Positions 28,272-36,776 of a stretch of DNA of 54,438 nt are shown in pieces. Made by a program: the position numbers and the translations under genes. The notes under the pieces were generated by a model, which searched no databases, was not told the DNA's origin, and worked only from the letters and a program-made list of their open reading frames with translations. Numbering within the stretch: the stretch's first letter is position 1; every line of letters begins with the position of its first letter. Source of the DNA: Bacteroidota bacterium (lineage in GTDB: Bacteria; Bacteroidota; Bacteroidia; Chitinophagales; Chitinophagaceae). The stretch covers positions 1 to 54,438 of the forward strand of contig JAKQJG010000008.1 in NCBI GenBank assembly GCA_029561305.1. The letters are read 5' to 3'.

Positions 28272-29141
28272 GTGCGTAATGTCTTCCTGTTCATCCGGCG
28301 CTTTTCTAATTTCCTGTTATTCTTCGTACTGCAGGTGGTGAGCATTTATCTCATTTATCAATACAACACCTACCATAACGCTATAGGCTCAGTTGCTATG
28401 AATGAAGTTACCGGCAGGGTAAATGAACAATACAACAGGGTTGATAATTACATCGGCCTGAAAAAGGAAAATGATAAACTGAGGGCACAAAATGAAAGAC
28501 TGCTGAATGCAATGAGGTCTTCATTTGAAAACCCGGATACCGCTACTGCCCTTGTTGCTGATACGATTCCTTATGATACTTTGGGCAATAAGCGAAAATG
28601 GCTGTATCAAAGCGCCAAAGTGGTTTCCAATTCTGTTACCTCACCAGCTAATTTTATCGTGATCAACCGTGGCAGCAATCAATGGGTTGAAAAAGGCGAA
28701 GGTGTGGTGGACACCAATGATGGCGTGATAGGCATTGTAACAGATGTAAGCAGCAATTTTGCGGTGGTAATGAGTATGCTGCATAAAGACAGCAAGATAA
28801 CCGCCATCTTAAAAAATGATCCGGCATCCGGCGGCCTGGTAATATGGGATGGAAAAGAGCCGAATTACCTTTCTCTGATCAATGTAAGAAAAAGTGCCAA
28901 GGCAAAAAAAGGAGATACCGTGCTGGCCAGTCCTATTACCGCCACATTTCCTACCGGCATGATGATCGGAACCATTGATGAAATTAAGCCTGATGTGAGT
29001 ACCAACACTTTTCTCATCAAGGTAAAGTCAACAGCAAATTTTTATAATCTTCAGTATGCTTTTGCCATTAAAAATTACCAACGGGCGGAAGTTGATTCAT
29101 TACTTGAAAAAGCAAAAACCAGTATCAACAAGCAACCATAA
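28272..29141 (+). CDS. mreC: Rod shape-determining protein MreC
   Basis: 289 residues. The start is a GTG at 28272, giving MRNVFLFIRRFSNFLLFFVLQ; no ATG fits. One membrane helix (about 10-30), a coiled coil (about 50-82), then the paired beta-barrel domain with SNSVTSPANFIVINRGSN and GVVDTNDGVIGIVTDV, typical of MreC. It is periplasmic and links MreB and MreD with PBP2 and RodA. The stop overlaps the mreD start by one base (TAATG), implying translational coupling. Confidence 0.93.
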   Translation: MRNVFLFIRRFSNFLLFFVLQVVSIYLIYQYNTYHNAIGSVAMNEVTGRVNEQYNRVDNYIGLKKENDKLRAQNERLLNAMRSSFENPDTATALVADTIPYDTLGNKRKWLYQSAKVVSNSVTSPANFIVINRGSNQWVEKGEGVVDTNDGVIGIVTDVSSNFAVVMSMLHKDSKITAILKNDPASGGLVIWDGKEPNYLSLINVRKSAKAKKGDTVLASPITATFPTGMMIGTIDEIKPDVSTNTFLIKVKSTANFYNLQYAFAIKNYQRAEVDSLLEKAKTSINKQP

Positions 29142-29674
29142 TGACCGTACTAGTTAAAAACATACTGCGTTTTATTATATTAATATTGATCCAGGCATTT
29201 GTGCTGGATAAAATACACCTGCACCAGATGGTGACACCTTATATTTATTTTCTATTTATTATCTGGATGCCTTTCAGTATCGGAAGGGGCTGGCAAATGA
29301 TACTGGCTTTTATACTAGGCTATACGCTCGATAGTTTCCGCCACCACCCGGGCTTTCATGCTGCAGCCAGTGTATTGATCGCTTACTTCCGGCCATTCCT
29401 CATCAACCTGTTGATACCACAGGAAGGGGCTGACACCAACTATGAAGAACCTTCAGCCCGGAGCATGGGCGGTCTCTTGCCCTATATGACCTATGCCGGC
29501 CTGCTTACCCTGCTCCATCATAGCTGGCTGTTCTTTTTAGAAGCCCTTGAATTCGGCAACTTTTGGTACTTTATCATTAAAACATTGCTGTCAACAGTTA
29601 TTACCCTGTGTTTGATATTTATTGCTGAGTTAATGTTTTCAAGAAAACAAAAATTCAAGACAAACACTGCCTAA
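29141..29674 (+). CDS. mreD: Rod shape-determining protein MreD
   Basis: 177 residues, with about five hydrophobic helices and the short charged N-terminus MTVLVKNILRF. Position directly after mreC (TAATG overlap) and before mrdA fixes the identity; sequence conservation of MreD is always low. It works in the inner membrane as part of the elongation complex. Confidence 0.85.
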   Translation: MTVLVKNILRFIILILIQAFVLDKIHLHQMVTPYIYFLFIIWMPFSIGRGWQMILAFILGYTLDSFRHHPGFHAAASVLIAYFRPFLINLLIPQEGADTNYEEPSARSMGGLLPYMTYAGLLTLLHHSWLFFLEALEFGNFWYFIIKTLLSTVITLCLIFIAELMFSRKQKFKTNTA

Positions 29675-29731
29675 TTTTACGAAGGAAAGTACATGTGTGT
29701 CAAAAAATATTTCAATTAATAAAAAATTAGT

Positions 29732-29751
29732 TTCCCGTTAACCTACGGGAA
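29732..29751 (+). other. Hairpin just upstream of the mrdA start codon
   Basis: TTCCCGT-TAACCT-ACGGGAA forms a 7-bp stem ending 8 bases before the ATG at 29760. There is no T run, so it is not a terminator. It could influence translation initiation or mRNA processing between mreD and mrdA. Confidence 0.4.
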
Positions 29752-29759
29752 CGGGGTCT

Positions 29760-31895
29760 ATGTCTGTTTTCAACCAAAGCCGAAAAAATGTGATCATGCT
29801 TGCCTTTGCAGGTGTGTTTATCATTATTTTGCTGCAACTTACCAACCTGCAATTGTTTTCATCTGGCTATAAAGTATCCGCAGACAACCAGGGCTTGTTC
29901 AGGAAAGTAGTATATCCTGACAGGGGTATTGTATTTGACCGGAACAGGAAAGCCATTTTACAAAACACCACCATCTACGACCTGATGGTACAGCCCAATA
30001 AACTGAAAGGTGTGGATACCCTTGAACTTTGTAAAATCCTTGGCATCACTACAGAACAATTCAAGAAAAAAGTTTTGGAATGCATTATTAAAAATACCAG
30101 GAGCAGGCCTTCGGTATTTGATGGTTTGCTAACCGAGCAAAAAATGGCGCTGCTTAACCAGTTCATGTTCAAATTTCAACCCGGCTTTTATTTACAGGAG
30201 CGCCCGGTAAGAAGTTATCCTTATGATGCTGGTGGGAACATTCTTGGCTATTTATCGGAAGTGGACACCAATTTTTTAAAAAAACATAGGGAAGAAGGGT
30301 ATCAAATGGGAGACTATGCCGGCAAAACCGGTATGGAGCGTACTTATGAAAGAGTATTGATGGGACAGCGGGGTATCCAGTATTGGAAAAGGGATAAACT
30401 GGGAAGACTCATTGAAAGACTTGATAATGGCAAGTACGATACCACTGCAGTGGCTGGTCAGAATATGTACACCTCCATTGATATCGACCTGCAGGCGCTG
30501 GGTGAAAAACTGATGGAAAATAAACTCGGTTCTATCGTGGCCATCGATCCAAAAACTGGCGGCATACTTTGCATGGTAAGCAGCCCTACTTTTAAACCGA
30601 AGCTCTTAACCGGGGCCGACAGGAAAAAACATATCACCAATTTATTACTGGATCCATCGCTCCCCTTATTGAACAGGTCTGTAAGCGCAACGTATTCTCC
30701 CGGCTCCACTTTTAAAACACTGCAGGCACTAATAGGATTGCATGAAGGTGTAATTACTACTGAAACGCAGTTTAGTTGCGGTGGCGCTTTTTATGGATGC
30801 GGTAAGCCGATGCGTTGCCTGGATATTGGCACTTTTGACCTTCGGCATGCCATCACCCTATCAGACAATACTTATTTTGCACAGGTAATGCAAAGGGTGA
30901 TCAATAACCCTAAATACCCTAATGTTGACAGCAGCCTGTCAGCATGGGACAATTATATGTATGCTTTTGGCCTTGGCAGAAGACTGGGTGTGGATGTGCC
31001 GTCGGAGAAAAAAGGAAATATACCTACACCTGCCACTTATAATAAAATTTTTGGTGCAGGTCATTGGAATTTTTGCAGCTTCCGGTCTGTAAGTATTGGC
31101 CAGGGCGAAGTGGATGTAACGCCTATTCAAGTGGCCAACGAAATGGCCTATATCGCCAACAAAGGCTATTTTATCACACCACATATTGTTGACTCCATTG
31201 AAGGCGGTGACAAATTTGGGATGCTGACCGCATTTAAAGAAAAGCACCGGGCAATAGATATTCCCGATAGTATTTTTGAAGCCGTGCATGATGGTATGGA
31301 AGGTGTGGTAAGCCGTGGTACCGGCCAGGGTTCTAAAGTAAAAGATATTGCCATATGCGGCAAAACAGGTACGGTTGAAAACTACTTTCGTGGGGTGAAA
31401 CAACCCAACCACGGTTTCTTCTGCGGCTTTGCACCCAGGGACAATCCAAAAATTGCTATAATGTGCGTGGTGGAGAACAGTGGCAGGTTTGGAGGAACCT
31501 ATGCGGCACCGATAGTAGGATTTATGATTGAAAAATACCTCAAGGATTCTATAACGGATAAGGCAAGGAAAGAAAGGCTGGAATACTATTCCAATTTGAA
31601 TCTTATACCACCCCGTATCTATGCCCAGATCCGTACGCAGGACAGTATGCGCCATTCAAAAGACTCAGCATACCTTGTGGCAAAGGGTTATATTAAATTA
31701 ATAAAAGACACACTTGAGATTGATGAAGAGGATGAACAGGATGCATTGGACAAATTAAAAAAAGATAAAGAGACAACTAAAAAAACACCCGGTAAAGACA
31801 GTACTGAGAGGAAGATGATCATTAAACCGGATGCCATATTACCAAACGAAAAAAAGAGGCAGGAAGCCAGGGATACTGCAGGCAGAGAGCAATAA
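29760..31895 (+). CDS. mrdA: Penicillin-binding protein 2 (peptidoglycan transpeptidase)
   Basis: 711 residues: a short cytoplasmic tail, one membrane helix (about 11-32), a dimerisation/pedestal region (about 45-230) and the transpeptidase domain. Active-site motifs are complete: STFK (Ser316, Lys319), SDN (368-370) and KTG (535-537). A charged, low-complexity tail after about 650 (EEDEQDALDKLKKDKE) is longer than in E. coli PBP2 but usual in this phylum. It cross-links side-wall peptidoglycan together with RodA, encoded next. It is a target of beta-lactams; a class D beta-lactamase is encoded 18 kb away. Confidence 0.95.
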   Translation: MSVFNQSRKNVIMLAFAGVFIIILLQLTNLQLFSSGYKVSADNQGLFRKVVYPDRGIVFDRNRKAILQNTTIYDLMVQPNKLKGVDTLELCKILGITTEQFKKKVLECIIKNTRSRPSVFDGLLTEQKMALLNQFMFKFQPGFYLQERPVRSYPYDAGGNILGYLSEVDTNFLKKHREEGYQMGDYAGKTGMERTYERVLMGQRGIQYWKRDKLGRLIERLDNGKYDTTAVAGQNMYTSIDIDLQALGEKLMENKLGSIVAIDPKTGGILCMVSSPTFKPKLLTGADRKKHITNLLLDPSLPLLNRSVSATYSPGSTFKTLQALIGLHEGVITTETQFSCGGAFYGCGKPMRCLDIGTFDLRHAITLSDNTYFAQVMQRVINNPKYPNVDSSLSAWDNYMYAFGLGRRLGVDVPSEKKGNIPTPATYNKIFGAGHWNFCSFRSVSIGQGEVDVTPIQVANEMAYIANKGYFITPHIVDSIEGGDKFGMLTAFKEKHRAIDIPDSIFEAVHDGMEGVVSRGTGQGSKVKDIAICGKTGTVENYFRGVKQPNHGFFCGFAPRDNPKIAIMCVVENSGRFGGTYAAPIVGFMIEKYLKDSITDKARKERLEYYSNLNLIPPRIYAQIRTQDSMRHSKDSAYLVAKGYIKLIKDTLEIDEEDEQDALDKLKKDKETTKKTPGKDSTERKMIIKPDAILPNEKKRQEARDTAGREQ

Positions 31896-31910
31896 GCAAT
31901 GGGCAAGTAG

Positions 31911-31965
31911 CAGGAATATTCACCATTGACTATTCCCTATTCACCATTCACCATTCACCATTTAC
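31911..31965. repeat. Heptamer microsatellite-like repeat between mrdA and rodA
   Basis: Three perfect tandem heptamers TCACCAT (31941-31961) preceded by degenerate relatives (TATTCACCATTGAC, TATTCCC). They fill most of the 82-bp gap up to the in-frame stop three codons before the rodA start. Confidence 0.7.
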
Positions 31966-31977
31966 TAAAACAACAAC

Positions 31978-33345
31978 TTGTACCAAAAAAAACCTGAACT
32001 GGCAAAAGGCGTGGATGCATTGATGATATGGTTGTATGTCATACTGGTGCTCTTTGGCCTGCTTTGTATTTTTTCTGTTGAATATAAAAATGGTGACCCC
32101 GTACTGCAAACATTTTTAGGGTTTAAAAGAGAGTATAGCAAGCAGTTTTATTTTTTTATCGCCAGCCTTGTAGTAGCCACTTTTATTTTATTGACCGATA
32201 GTAAGTTTTTTACGGCCACATCCAATCTTATGTATGCAGCAGGTATCCTTTTGATATTGGCTACGTTTGTGGTGGGTAAGGAAGTGGGTGGTTCAAAAAG
32301 CTGGATACCGCTTGGTTTTATGAATATTCAGCCGGTGGAAGTATGTAAGATTTTTACCTCGCTGGCAATAGCGAAATACCTTTCCATGCCCGACCTTGAT
32401 TTTTCGAAAACAAAGTCGCAGTTAATTGCAGCAGCCATTGCTTTTTCGCCTGCCATTTTATCTGTATTACAAAAAGAACCTGGTGCTGCCATTGTATATT
32501 TTTCCTTTTCCATTGCGTTTTACCGCGAGGGCCTTCCGGCAATATACCTGGTGCTTGTTTTTTCGCTGGCTATATTGGTGATCGCCAGCATTGTAGTGCC
32601 GCCTACTGCACTGCTCATTGCGCTGTCGGCTATTGCACTCATGGTTGCCATGATCTTTCGCCGAAAAATAAAAAGAGACAAAGGCATACTGGTGGTTATT
32701 GCAGGCATATGGCTGCTGTGTGTGGGGGTTCAGTTTTTTCTGGTACCTGCTTTGTTCGAAAAAGTGTTAAAACCCCACCAGGTGGTACGCATCTTCACCA
32801 CATTTGGCATTGATGATTACAAATTTAAAGCTCCCGAACGACAAGCGGAGATGCAAAAGGAATATGCCAAACTGGGTACGGTAAGAAAAGGTTCTAATGA
32901 AAAAATAGAAGGCTATAATGTAAAGCAATCCAAAATTGCGATTGGTTCGGGTGGTTTTATTGGTAAAGGCTTTTTACAGGGCACCCAAACCAGGGGCGAA
33001 TTTGTACCGGCACAAAACACAGATTTTATTTTTTCGTCTGTTGGAGAAAGTTTTGGATGGGTCGGCTGTATCATATTAATGCTGCTGTATTTCGGCATGA
33101 TGTTCCGCCTGGTATTTTTAGCAGAGCGGCAGCGAAGTACTTTCAGCAGGGTGTATATCTATTGTGTAGCCAGCATACTTTTCTTTCACGTGGCATTAAA
33201 TGTTTGTATGACGCTTGGTATTGCGCCCTCTCCAGGTATCACTTTACCATTGCTGAGTTATGGTGGGTCGTCGTTGGTAACGTTTACCATACTGCTGTTT
33301 ATTGCTATCAAGTTAGATGCAGACAGGCAAATGGTGCTTCGATAA
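31978..33345 (+). CDS. rodA: Peptidoglycan glycosyltransferase RodA (SEDS family)
   Basis: 455 residues with a TTG start at 31978. A stop three codons upstream excludes a longer frame, and the next ATG (32023) would remove the N-terminal tail before the first helix. About ten membrane helices. SEDS signatures: GSKSWIPLG (105-113), QPVEVCK (118-124), and PAQNTDFIFSSVGESFG with the essential Asp349; GITLPLLSYGGSS near the end. A hydrophilic loop (about 260-330) is longer than in E. coli RodA, as is common in Bacteroidota. It polymerises glycan strands from lipid II in partnership with PBP2. Confidence 0.94.
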   Translation: MYQKKPELAKGVDALMIWLYVILVLFGLLCIFSVEYKNGDPVLQTFLGFKREYSKQFYFFIASLVVATFILLTDSKFFTATSNLMYAAGILLILATFVVGKEVGGSKSWIPLGFMNIQPVEVCKIFTSLAIAKYLSMPDLDFSKTKSQLIAAAIAFSPAILSVLQKEPGAAIVYFSFSIAFYREGLPAIYLVLVFSLAILVIASIVVPPTALLIALSAIALMVAMIFRRKIKRDKGILVVIAGIWLLCVGVQFFLVPALFEKVLKPHQVVRIFTTFGIDDYKFKAPERQAEMQKEYAKLGTVRKGSNEKIEGYNVKQSKIAIGSGGFIGKGFLQGTQTRGEFVPAQNTDFIFSSVGESFGWVGCIILMLLYFGMMFRLVFLAERQRSTFSRVYIYCVASILFFHVALNVCMTLGIAPSPGITLPLLSYGGSSLVTFTILLFIAIKLDADRQMVLR

Positions 33346-33361
33346 AATGCTGGTATCCGGT

Positions 33362-33751
33362 TTATAAATTTTGAATGATCATATCCTGCACCGCTTTAAA
33401 CTCTTCAACACTTAATTTCAGTTTTTCCCTGTTAAAATTCAAATCATCTGCACTGTTAATTGGAATTAAATGCATGTGTGCGTGCGGTACTTCAAGACCC
33501 ATCACACTAATGCCGCAACGGTTGCAGTCAAATGCCTTTTCAATGGCATGGGCAATGGGCTTTGCAAACAACAGCATTGTTGAAAGATATTCATCGCTCA
33601 AATCAAAAAACCTGTCTGTTTCATTTTTCGGTACTACCAGCACATGGCCTTTTACCAATGGAAAAATATCTAAAAAAGCAAAAAAGCTGTCATCTTCCGC
33701 AATTTTATAAGAAGGGATCTGCCCTGCAATGATCTTTGAAAAAATGGTCAT
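33362..33751 (-). CDS. HIT family hydrolase (histidine triad nucleotide-binding protein)
   Basis: 129 residues from the ATG at 33751 (MTIFSKIIAGQIPSYKIAED), the classical HINT start; the frame up to 33802 adds an unlikely 17 residues. The histidine triad is HAHMH (His90, His92, His94), with FAFLDIFPLVKGHVLVVPK upstream as in all HIT proteins. Members hydrolyse purine nucleoside phosphoramidates or AMP-lysine type adducts in the cytosol. It converges with rodA (16 bp apart) and diverges from the SET-domain gene. Confidence 0.92.
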   Translation of the reverse strand: MTIFSKIIAGQIPSYKIAEDDSFFAFLDIFPLVKGHVLVVPKNETDRFFDLSDEYLSTMLLFAKPIAHAIEKAFDCNRCGISVMGLEVPHAHMHLIPINSADDLNFNREKLKLSVEEFKAVQDMIIQNL

Positions 33752-33809
33752 GAGAAATGTTTTTGTAAAAATACAAAACATGTTATCTTGAAAGCATAAC
33801 AATCATGGC

Positions 33810-34220
33810 ATGACAAAAGAAGAATTGCTGAACGAACTGGCGAATAACACGTGGGTAATGATAAAACCAAGTGGCATACACGGCATTGGTGTATTTGCCG
33901 TAAGGGACATTCCCGCTGGCTGCAGGGAAATGTTCAGCAAAGAAATGGGTGAATGGACCACGATCACAAGAACAGAAGCAGGTGAACTTCCTGCTTATGC
34001 AAAAAACATGGTGGAGAACTACTGCCTCTATGATGAAGCAAATTATTTTATACCAGCCAAAGGCTTTAAAACAATCGACATCTCCTTATTTTTAAATCAT
34101 TCAGATACACCCAACATCATTTCTGTAAATGATGGCGAATATTTTGAAACAACAAGAGATATCAGGAATGGAGAAGAGCTTTTTGTTGATTATGGTGAAA
34201 TAGTTGACAGCCAAGAATAA
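33810..34220 (+). CDS. Small SET-domain protein (putative protein-lysine methyltransferase)
   Basis: 136 residues consisting almost entirely of one SET domain. The N-terminal SAM-binding motif is GIHGIGVFAVRDIPAG (22-37), the pseudoknot motif is ISLFLNHSDTPNI (91-103, with Asn96-His97) and the catalytic end is GEELFVDYG (121-129, Tyr128). There is no post-SET cysteine cluster. SET proteins methylate lysines with S-adenosylmethionine; small bacterial versions have few known substrates. It is divergently transcribed from the HIT gene with only 58 bp between them. Confidence 0.83.
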   Translation: MTKEELLNELANNTWVMIKPSGIHGIGVFAVRDIPAGCREMFSKEMGEWTTITRTEAGELPAYAKNMVENYCLYDEANYFIPAKGFKTIDISLFLNHSDTPNIISVNDGEYFETTRDIRNGEELFVDYGEIVDSQE

Positions 34221-34246
34221 AAAACGCCGGAGGAAGTGCCCCGGCG
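34219..34246 (-). terminator. Rho-independent terminator of greA
   Basis: On the minus strand, CGCCGG/CCGGCG (34246-34241 with 34230-34225), plus an inner GG/CC, is followed by six T (34224-34219). It begins 22 bp after the greA stop and overlaps the end of the SET gene, whose transcription it may also stop. Confidence 0.8.
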
Positions 34247-34267
34247 CATTAAACTTAGCCAGCAATT

Positions 34268-34741
34268 TTACGCTGTAATATCTTCCACTTTAAATTTAAG
34301 TGTGCCTGCAGGCACTGTTACTACCGCCACATCTCCCACCACTTTGCCCAGGAGGCCTTTACCAATGGGCGATGTAACCGAAATTTTACCCAGCTTCAGG
34401 TCGGCTTCTTTTTCTGACACTATTTTATAGGTAACCTGTTTTTTGGTGCCCATATTAGTGACCGTTACTTTAGTCAGGATAGATACTTTGCTCGTATCAA
34501 TATTGTTTTCATCGAGTATCCTTGCAGTAGCAATTACACCTTCCAGCTGTTTTATCTTTGCCTCCAGCAAACCCTGTGCTTCTTTGGCGGCATCATACTC
34601 CGCATTCTCTTTTAAGTCACCTTTTTCACGGGCTTCAGCAATCGCTTTACTGGCAGCAGGCCTTTCAATTCCCTTCAGTTGCTGCAGCTCTTCTTTCATT
34701 TTTTCGAAAGTATCCTTCGTTACATAATTTGTTACACTCAT
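34268..34741 (-). CDS. greA: Transcription elongation factor GreA
   Basis: 157 residues from the ATG at 34741, the usual GreA length; an upstream ATG (34813) adds 24 unrelated residues. N-terminal coiled coil with the acidic tip GDLKENAEYDAAKEAQ (41-56) and the C-terminal FKBP-like domain with SPIGKGLLGK. It enters the RNA polymerase secondary channel and stimulates cleavage of backtracked transcripts. It sits between two hairpin terminators, so it is a single-gene unit. Confidence 0.95.
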   Translation of the reverse strand: MSVTNYVTKDTFEKMKEELQQLKGIERPAASKAIAEAREKGDLKENAEYDAAKEAQGLLEAKIKQLEGVIATARILDENNIDTSKVSILTKVTVTNMGTKKQVTYKIVSEKEADLKLGKISVTSPIGKGLLGKVVGDVAVVTVPAGTLKFKVEDITA

Positions 34742-34765
34742 AGCAAGATCTTTTATCGTATTGAG

Positions 34766-34803
34766 AAAAAAAATACAACGCCCCGGGAATACCAAGGCGT
34801 TGT
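34766..34803 (-). terminator. Rho-independent terminator of the 2-hydroxyacid dehydrogenase gene
   Basis: On the minus strand, ACAACGCC/GGCGTTGT (34803-34796 with 34782-34775) encloses a 13-nt loop and is followed by ATTTTTTTT. It lies 25 bp after the stop codon. Confidence 0.85.
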
Positions 34804-34827
34804 AACAGCACAAATATAGATAATTTT

Positions 34828-35763
34828 TTAAAAGCCGAGTTTTTCCAGCAAAACGGTGCTCATTTTGGTAAACGCCTCATGGCTGTAGCCGGCTATATGC
34901 GGTGTTACAATCACATTGGGCTGGCTGGTTAAAAAATCAAGTTGCGCCCTTTGTATTTGGGTCAGGCTGTGCATGTTTTCATTTTCCAGTACATCCAGTG
35001 CAGCCCCGGAAATTTGACCCAGCTCCAATGCCTTGATCAATGCGGCCGTATCTGTAACCCCACCCCTGCAGGCATTAATAAAAAAAGGCCGCCGCAAAAG
35101 TGAATTAAAAAAATGCTCTCCCGCCATATACTTTGTTTCTGCGGTAAGGGGTACATGAAAACTGATCACATCTGCATAGCGGCAAATTTGTTCCAGGCTG
35201 GCTTCATGTACATGACCTTGGGCAAAACCAAACTTGTATTTGTCAAACGCCAGTACAGTTACATCAAAGGATGCAAGCAGTTTTGCAAAAGCACTCCCGG
35301 TGTTGCCATAACCAATTATGCCAACAGTCTTTCCTGTAAGTTCGGTACCCCTGTTAGCATCTCTTATCCATTTGCCTTCTTTTACCTCGTTGAAACTACT
35401 GCTGATCTTGTTCATCATGGTAAGTAACAATCCAAGTACATGTTCAGCCACTGCATTGCGGTTCCCTTCGGGGCTGCTGGTGCATTGAATGCCTTTGCTT
35501 TGAGCATAGTCAACATCAATATGCTCCATGCCACTGCCCAGCCGGCCAATCCATTTTAAATGAACTGCCTTATCAAGAAGTGACTTGTTGATCTTTATTT
35601 TTGTTGTCAGTATCAATCCTTCTGCCAGCGAAATTTTTTCCTCCATTTCACCAGTTGTGATATCCGGGAGGTATTGCACCTGGTAGTTTTTCTGCTCCAG
35701 TCTTTCAATTAAAAAACCGGGTACCCTGTCTGTTATGATCACCAATGGCGCTGCTGTACTCAT
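34828..35763 (-). CDS. D-isomer-specific 2-hydroxyacid dehydrogenase
   Basis: 311 residues. The nucleotide-binding motif is GYGNTG (151-156), followed by Asp174 for the NAD ribose. Catalytic residues are Arg233 (ACRGG), Glu260 (LDVLENE) and His289 (TPHIAGYS). The length fits the core without an ACT regulatory domain, so it is shorter than many 3-phosphoglycerate dehydrogenases. It could be a phosphoglycerate, glyoxylate or D-lactate type enzyme; the sequence alone does not decide. It is monocistronic, with its own terminator. Confidence 0.88.
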   Translation of the reverse strand: MSTAAPLVIITDRVPGFLIERLEQKNYQVQYLPDITTGEMEEKISLAEGLILTTKIKINKSLLDKAVHLKWIGRLGSGMEHIDVDYAQSKGIQCTSSPEGNRNAVAEHVLGLLLTMMNKISSSFNEVKEGKWIRDANRGTELTGKTVGIIGYGNTGSAFAKLLASFDVTVLAFDKYKFGFAQGHVHEASLEQICRYADVISFHVPLTAETKYMAGEHFFNSLLRRPFFINACRGGVTDTAALIKALELGQISGAALDVLENENMHSLTQIQRAQLDFLTSQPNVIVTPHIAGYSHEAFTKMSTVLLEKLGF

Positions 35764-35813
35764 TTTATTAAATCAATTTATTAACTTGACCGTTCAAAAT
35801 TAAACTGCTTTTT

Positions 35814-36335
35814 ATGTTTATTAAAACCTGTTTTACCAGCATCATTGTTTTTCTTTCCCTGCAAAGCATGGCCCAAACATTTGACCTGGAAGAAAAAGCC
35901 ACTTTCACCGAAAATGGTTTTGAGTATGGCTACATCATCAAAAACGAGCAAACAAAAAAAGCCGGTGATGAGGAATTCAGCCGTTATGAAATTACTTTCT
36001 TCATCATCAATAAAAGCAGCTGTAATAAAATTTACCGGCAAGGTACTAGCAGCAACTCTTATAATGTACCCAACCTGCTGGCAACTTTTAACTGCCGTAA
36101 TGCCAATGGCAAAAGACTGACCAGCAAAAGCGGCAATGTAAGAGCAAGGGATTTTTACATTACTATAAAAAAGAAAAAAGAAGGGGACGAAAAAAAGGAA
36201 GTAACGGAAAGTGTGAAAGCTGGTTTTATTTTCCGCAACGGGGAAACCTTACGTGACAATGTAATCGTTCTTGTTCCACTAGGAGAAAAACCGCAGATAC
36301 AATGTACCGTTAATCATCTGCAGGAACTGGATTAA
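35814..36335 (+). CDS. Small secreted protein of unknown function
   Basis: 173 residues with a signal peptide (about 1-21, ending SMAQ). The mature chain is beta-rich with a very basic/acidic patch KKKKEGDEKKE (about 120-130). No domain recognised. Two cysteines in the middle may form a disulfide. Its last four bases overlap the end of the convergent RidA gene. Confidence 0.65.
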   Translation: MFIKTCFTSIIVFLSLQSMAQTFDLEEKATFTENGFEYGYIIKNEQTKKAGDEEFSRYEITFFIINKSSCNKIYRQGTSSNSYNVPNLLATFNCRNANGKRLTSKSGNVRARDFYITIKKKKEGDEKKEVTESVKAGFIFRNGETLRDNVIVLVPLGEKPQIQCTVNHLQELD

Positions 36336-36712
36336 CCAGCAGCAATAACACTGATTTCAACATTGGCATTTTTAGGCAACCCGCTTACTGCAACAGTCTC
36401 TCTTGCCGGAAAATCGCCTTCAAAATACTTAGCATAGATCTCATTCACATGGCCAAACAAAGCCATATCGCTTAAAAAAATGGTTGTTTTTACAATATTG
36501 CTGAAATCCATACCAGCCTCCTGCAAAATGGATTTGAGGTTTTGCAATACCTGGTGTGTTTCTTCAATAATATCCGCATTGGCCATTTCATTGGTGCCTG
36601 GTTTCAAAGCTACCTGTCCTGATACAAAAAGCAAATTCCCTGTTCTGATAGCCTGGTTATAAGGTCCGATGGGTGCTGGTGCATTATTTGTTGTGATGAT
36701 GGTCTTGCTCAT
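36332..36712 (-). CDS. RidA/YjgF family enamine/imine deaminase
   Basis: 126 residues, the family's usual length. Signature segments: APAPIGPYNQAI (11-22), GNLLFVSGQVA (25-35), the active-site Arg104 in FPARETVAV and the final NVEISVIA with Glu119. It hydrolyses reactive 2-aminoacrylate-type enamines from PLP enzymes and so protects against metabolite damage. A -7 box lies 18 bp upstream of the start. Confidence 0.95.
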   Translation of the reverse strand: MSKTIITTNNAPAPIGPYNQAIRTGNLLFVSGQVALKPGTNEMANADIIEETHQVLQNLKSILQEAGMDFSNIVKTTIFLSDMALFGHVNEIYAKYFEGDFPARETVAVSGLPKNANVEISVIAAG

Positions 36713-36730
36713 TTTATTTTACTTGTGCTG

Positions 36731-36738
36731 CAAATATA
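36731..36738 (-). promoter_or_regulatory. Bacteroidota -7 box (TATATTTG) for the RidA gene
   Basis: Exact TAnnTTTG on the minus strand, 18 bp before the ATG at 36712. No -33 TTTG at ideal spacing. Confidence 0.5.
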
Positions 36739-36754
36739 TCTTTTATCAACCACC

Positions 36755-36762
36755 TATTTTTG
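36755..36762 (+). promoter_or_regulatory. Bacteroidota -7 box (TATTTTTG) for the 3HCDH-tsaB unit
   Basis: Exact TAnnTTTG on the plus strand, 14 bp before the ATG at 36777. It lies back to back with the RidA promoter. It supports the ATG at 36777 rather than the frame start at 36669. Confidence 0.5.
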
Positions 36763-36776
36763 CAAAAAAACAATTT

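Noticed and set aside
29732-29751. Terminator before mrdA
   Set aside because: No T run follows the stem and the gene order argues for read-through.
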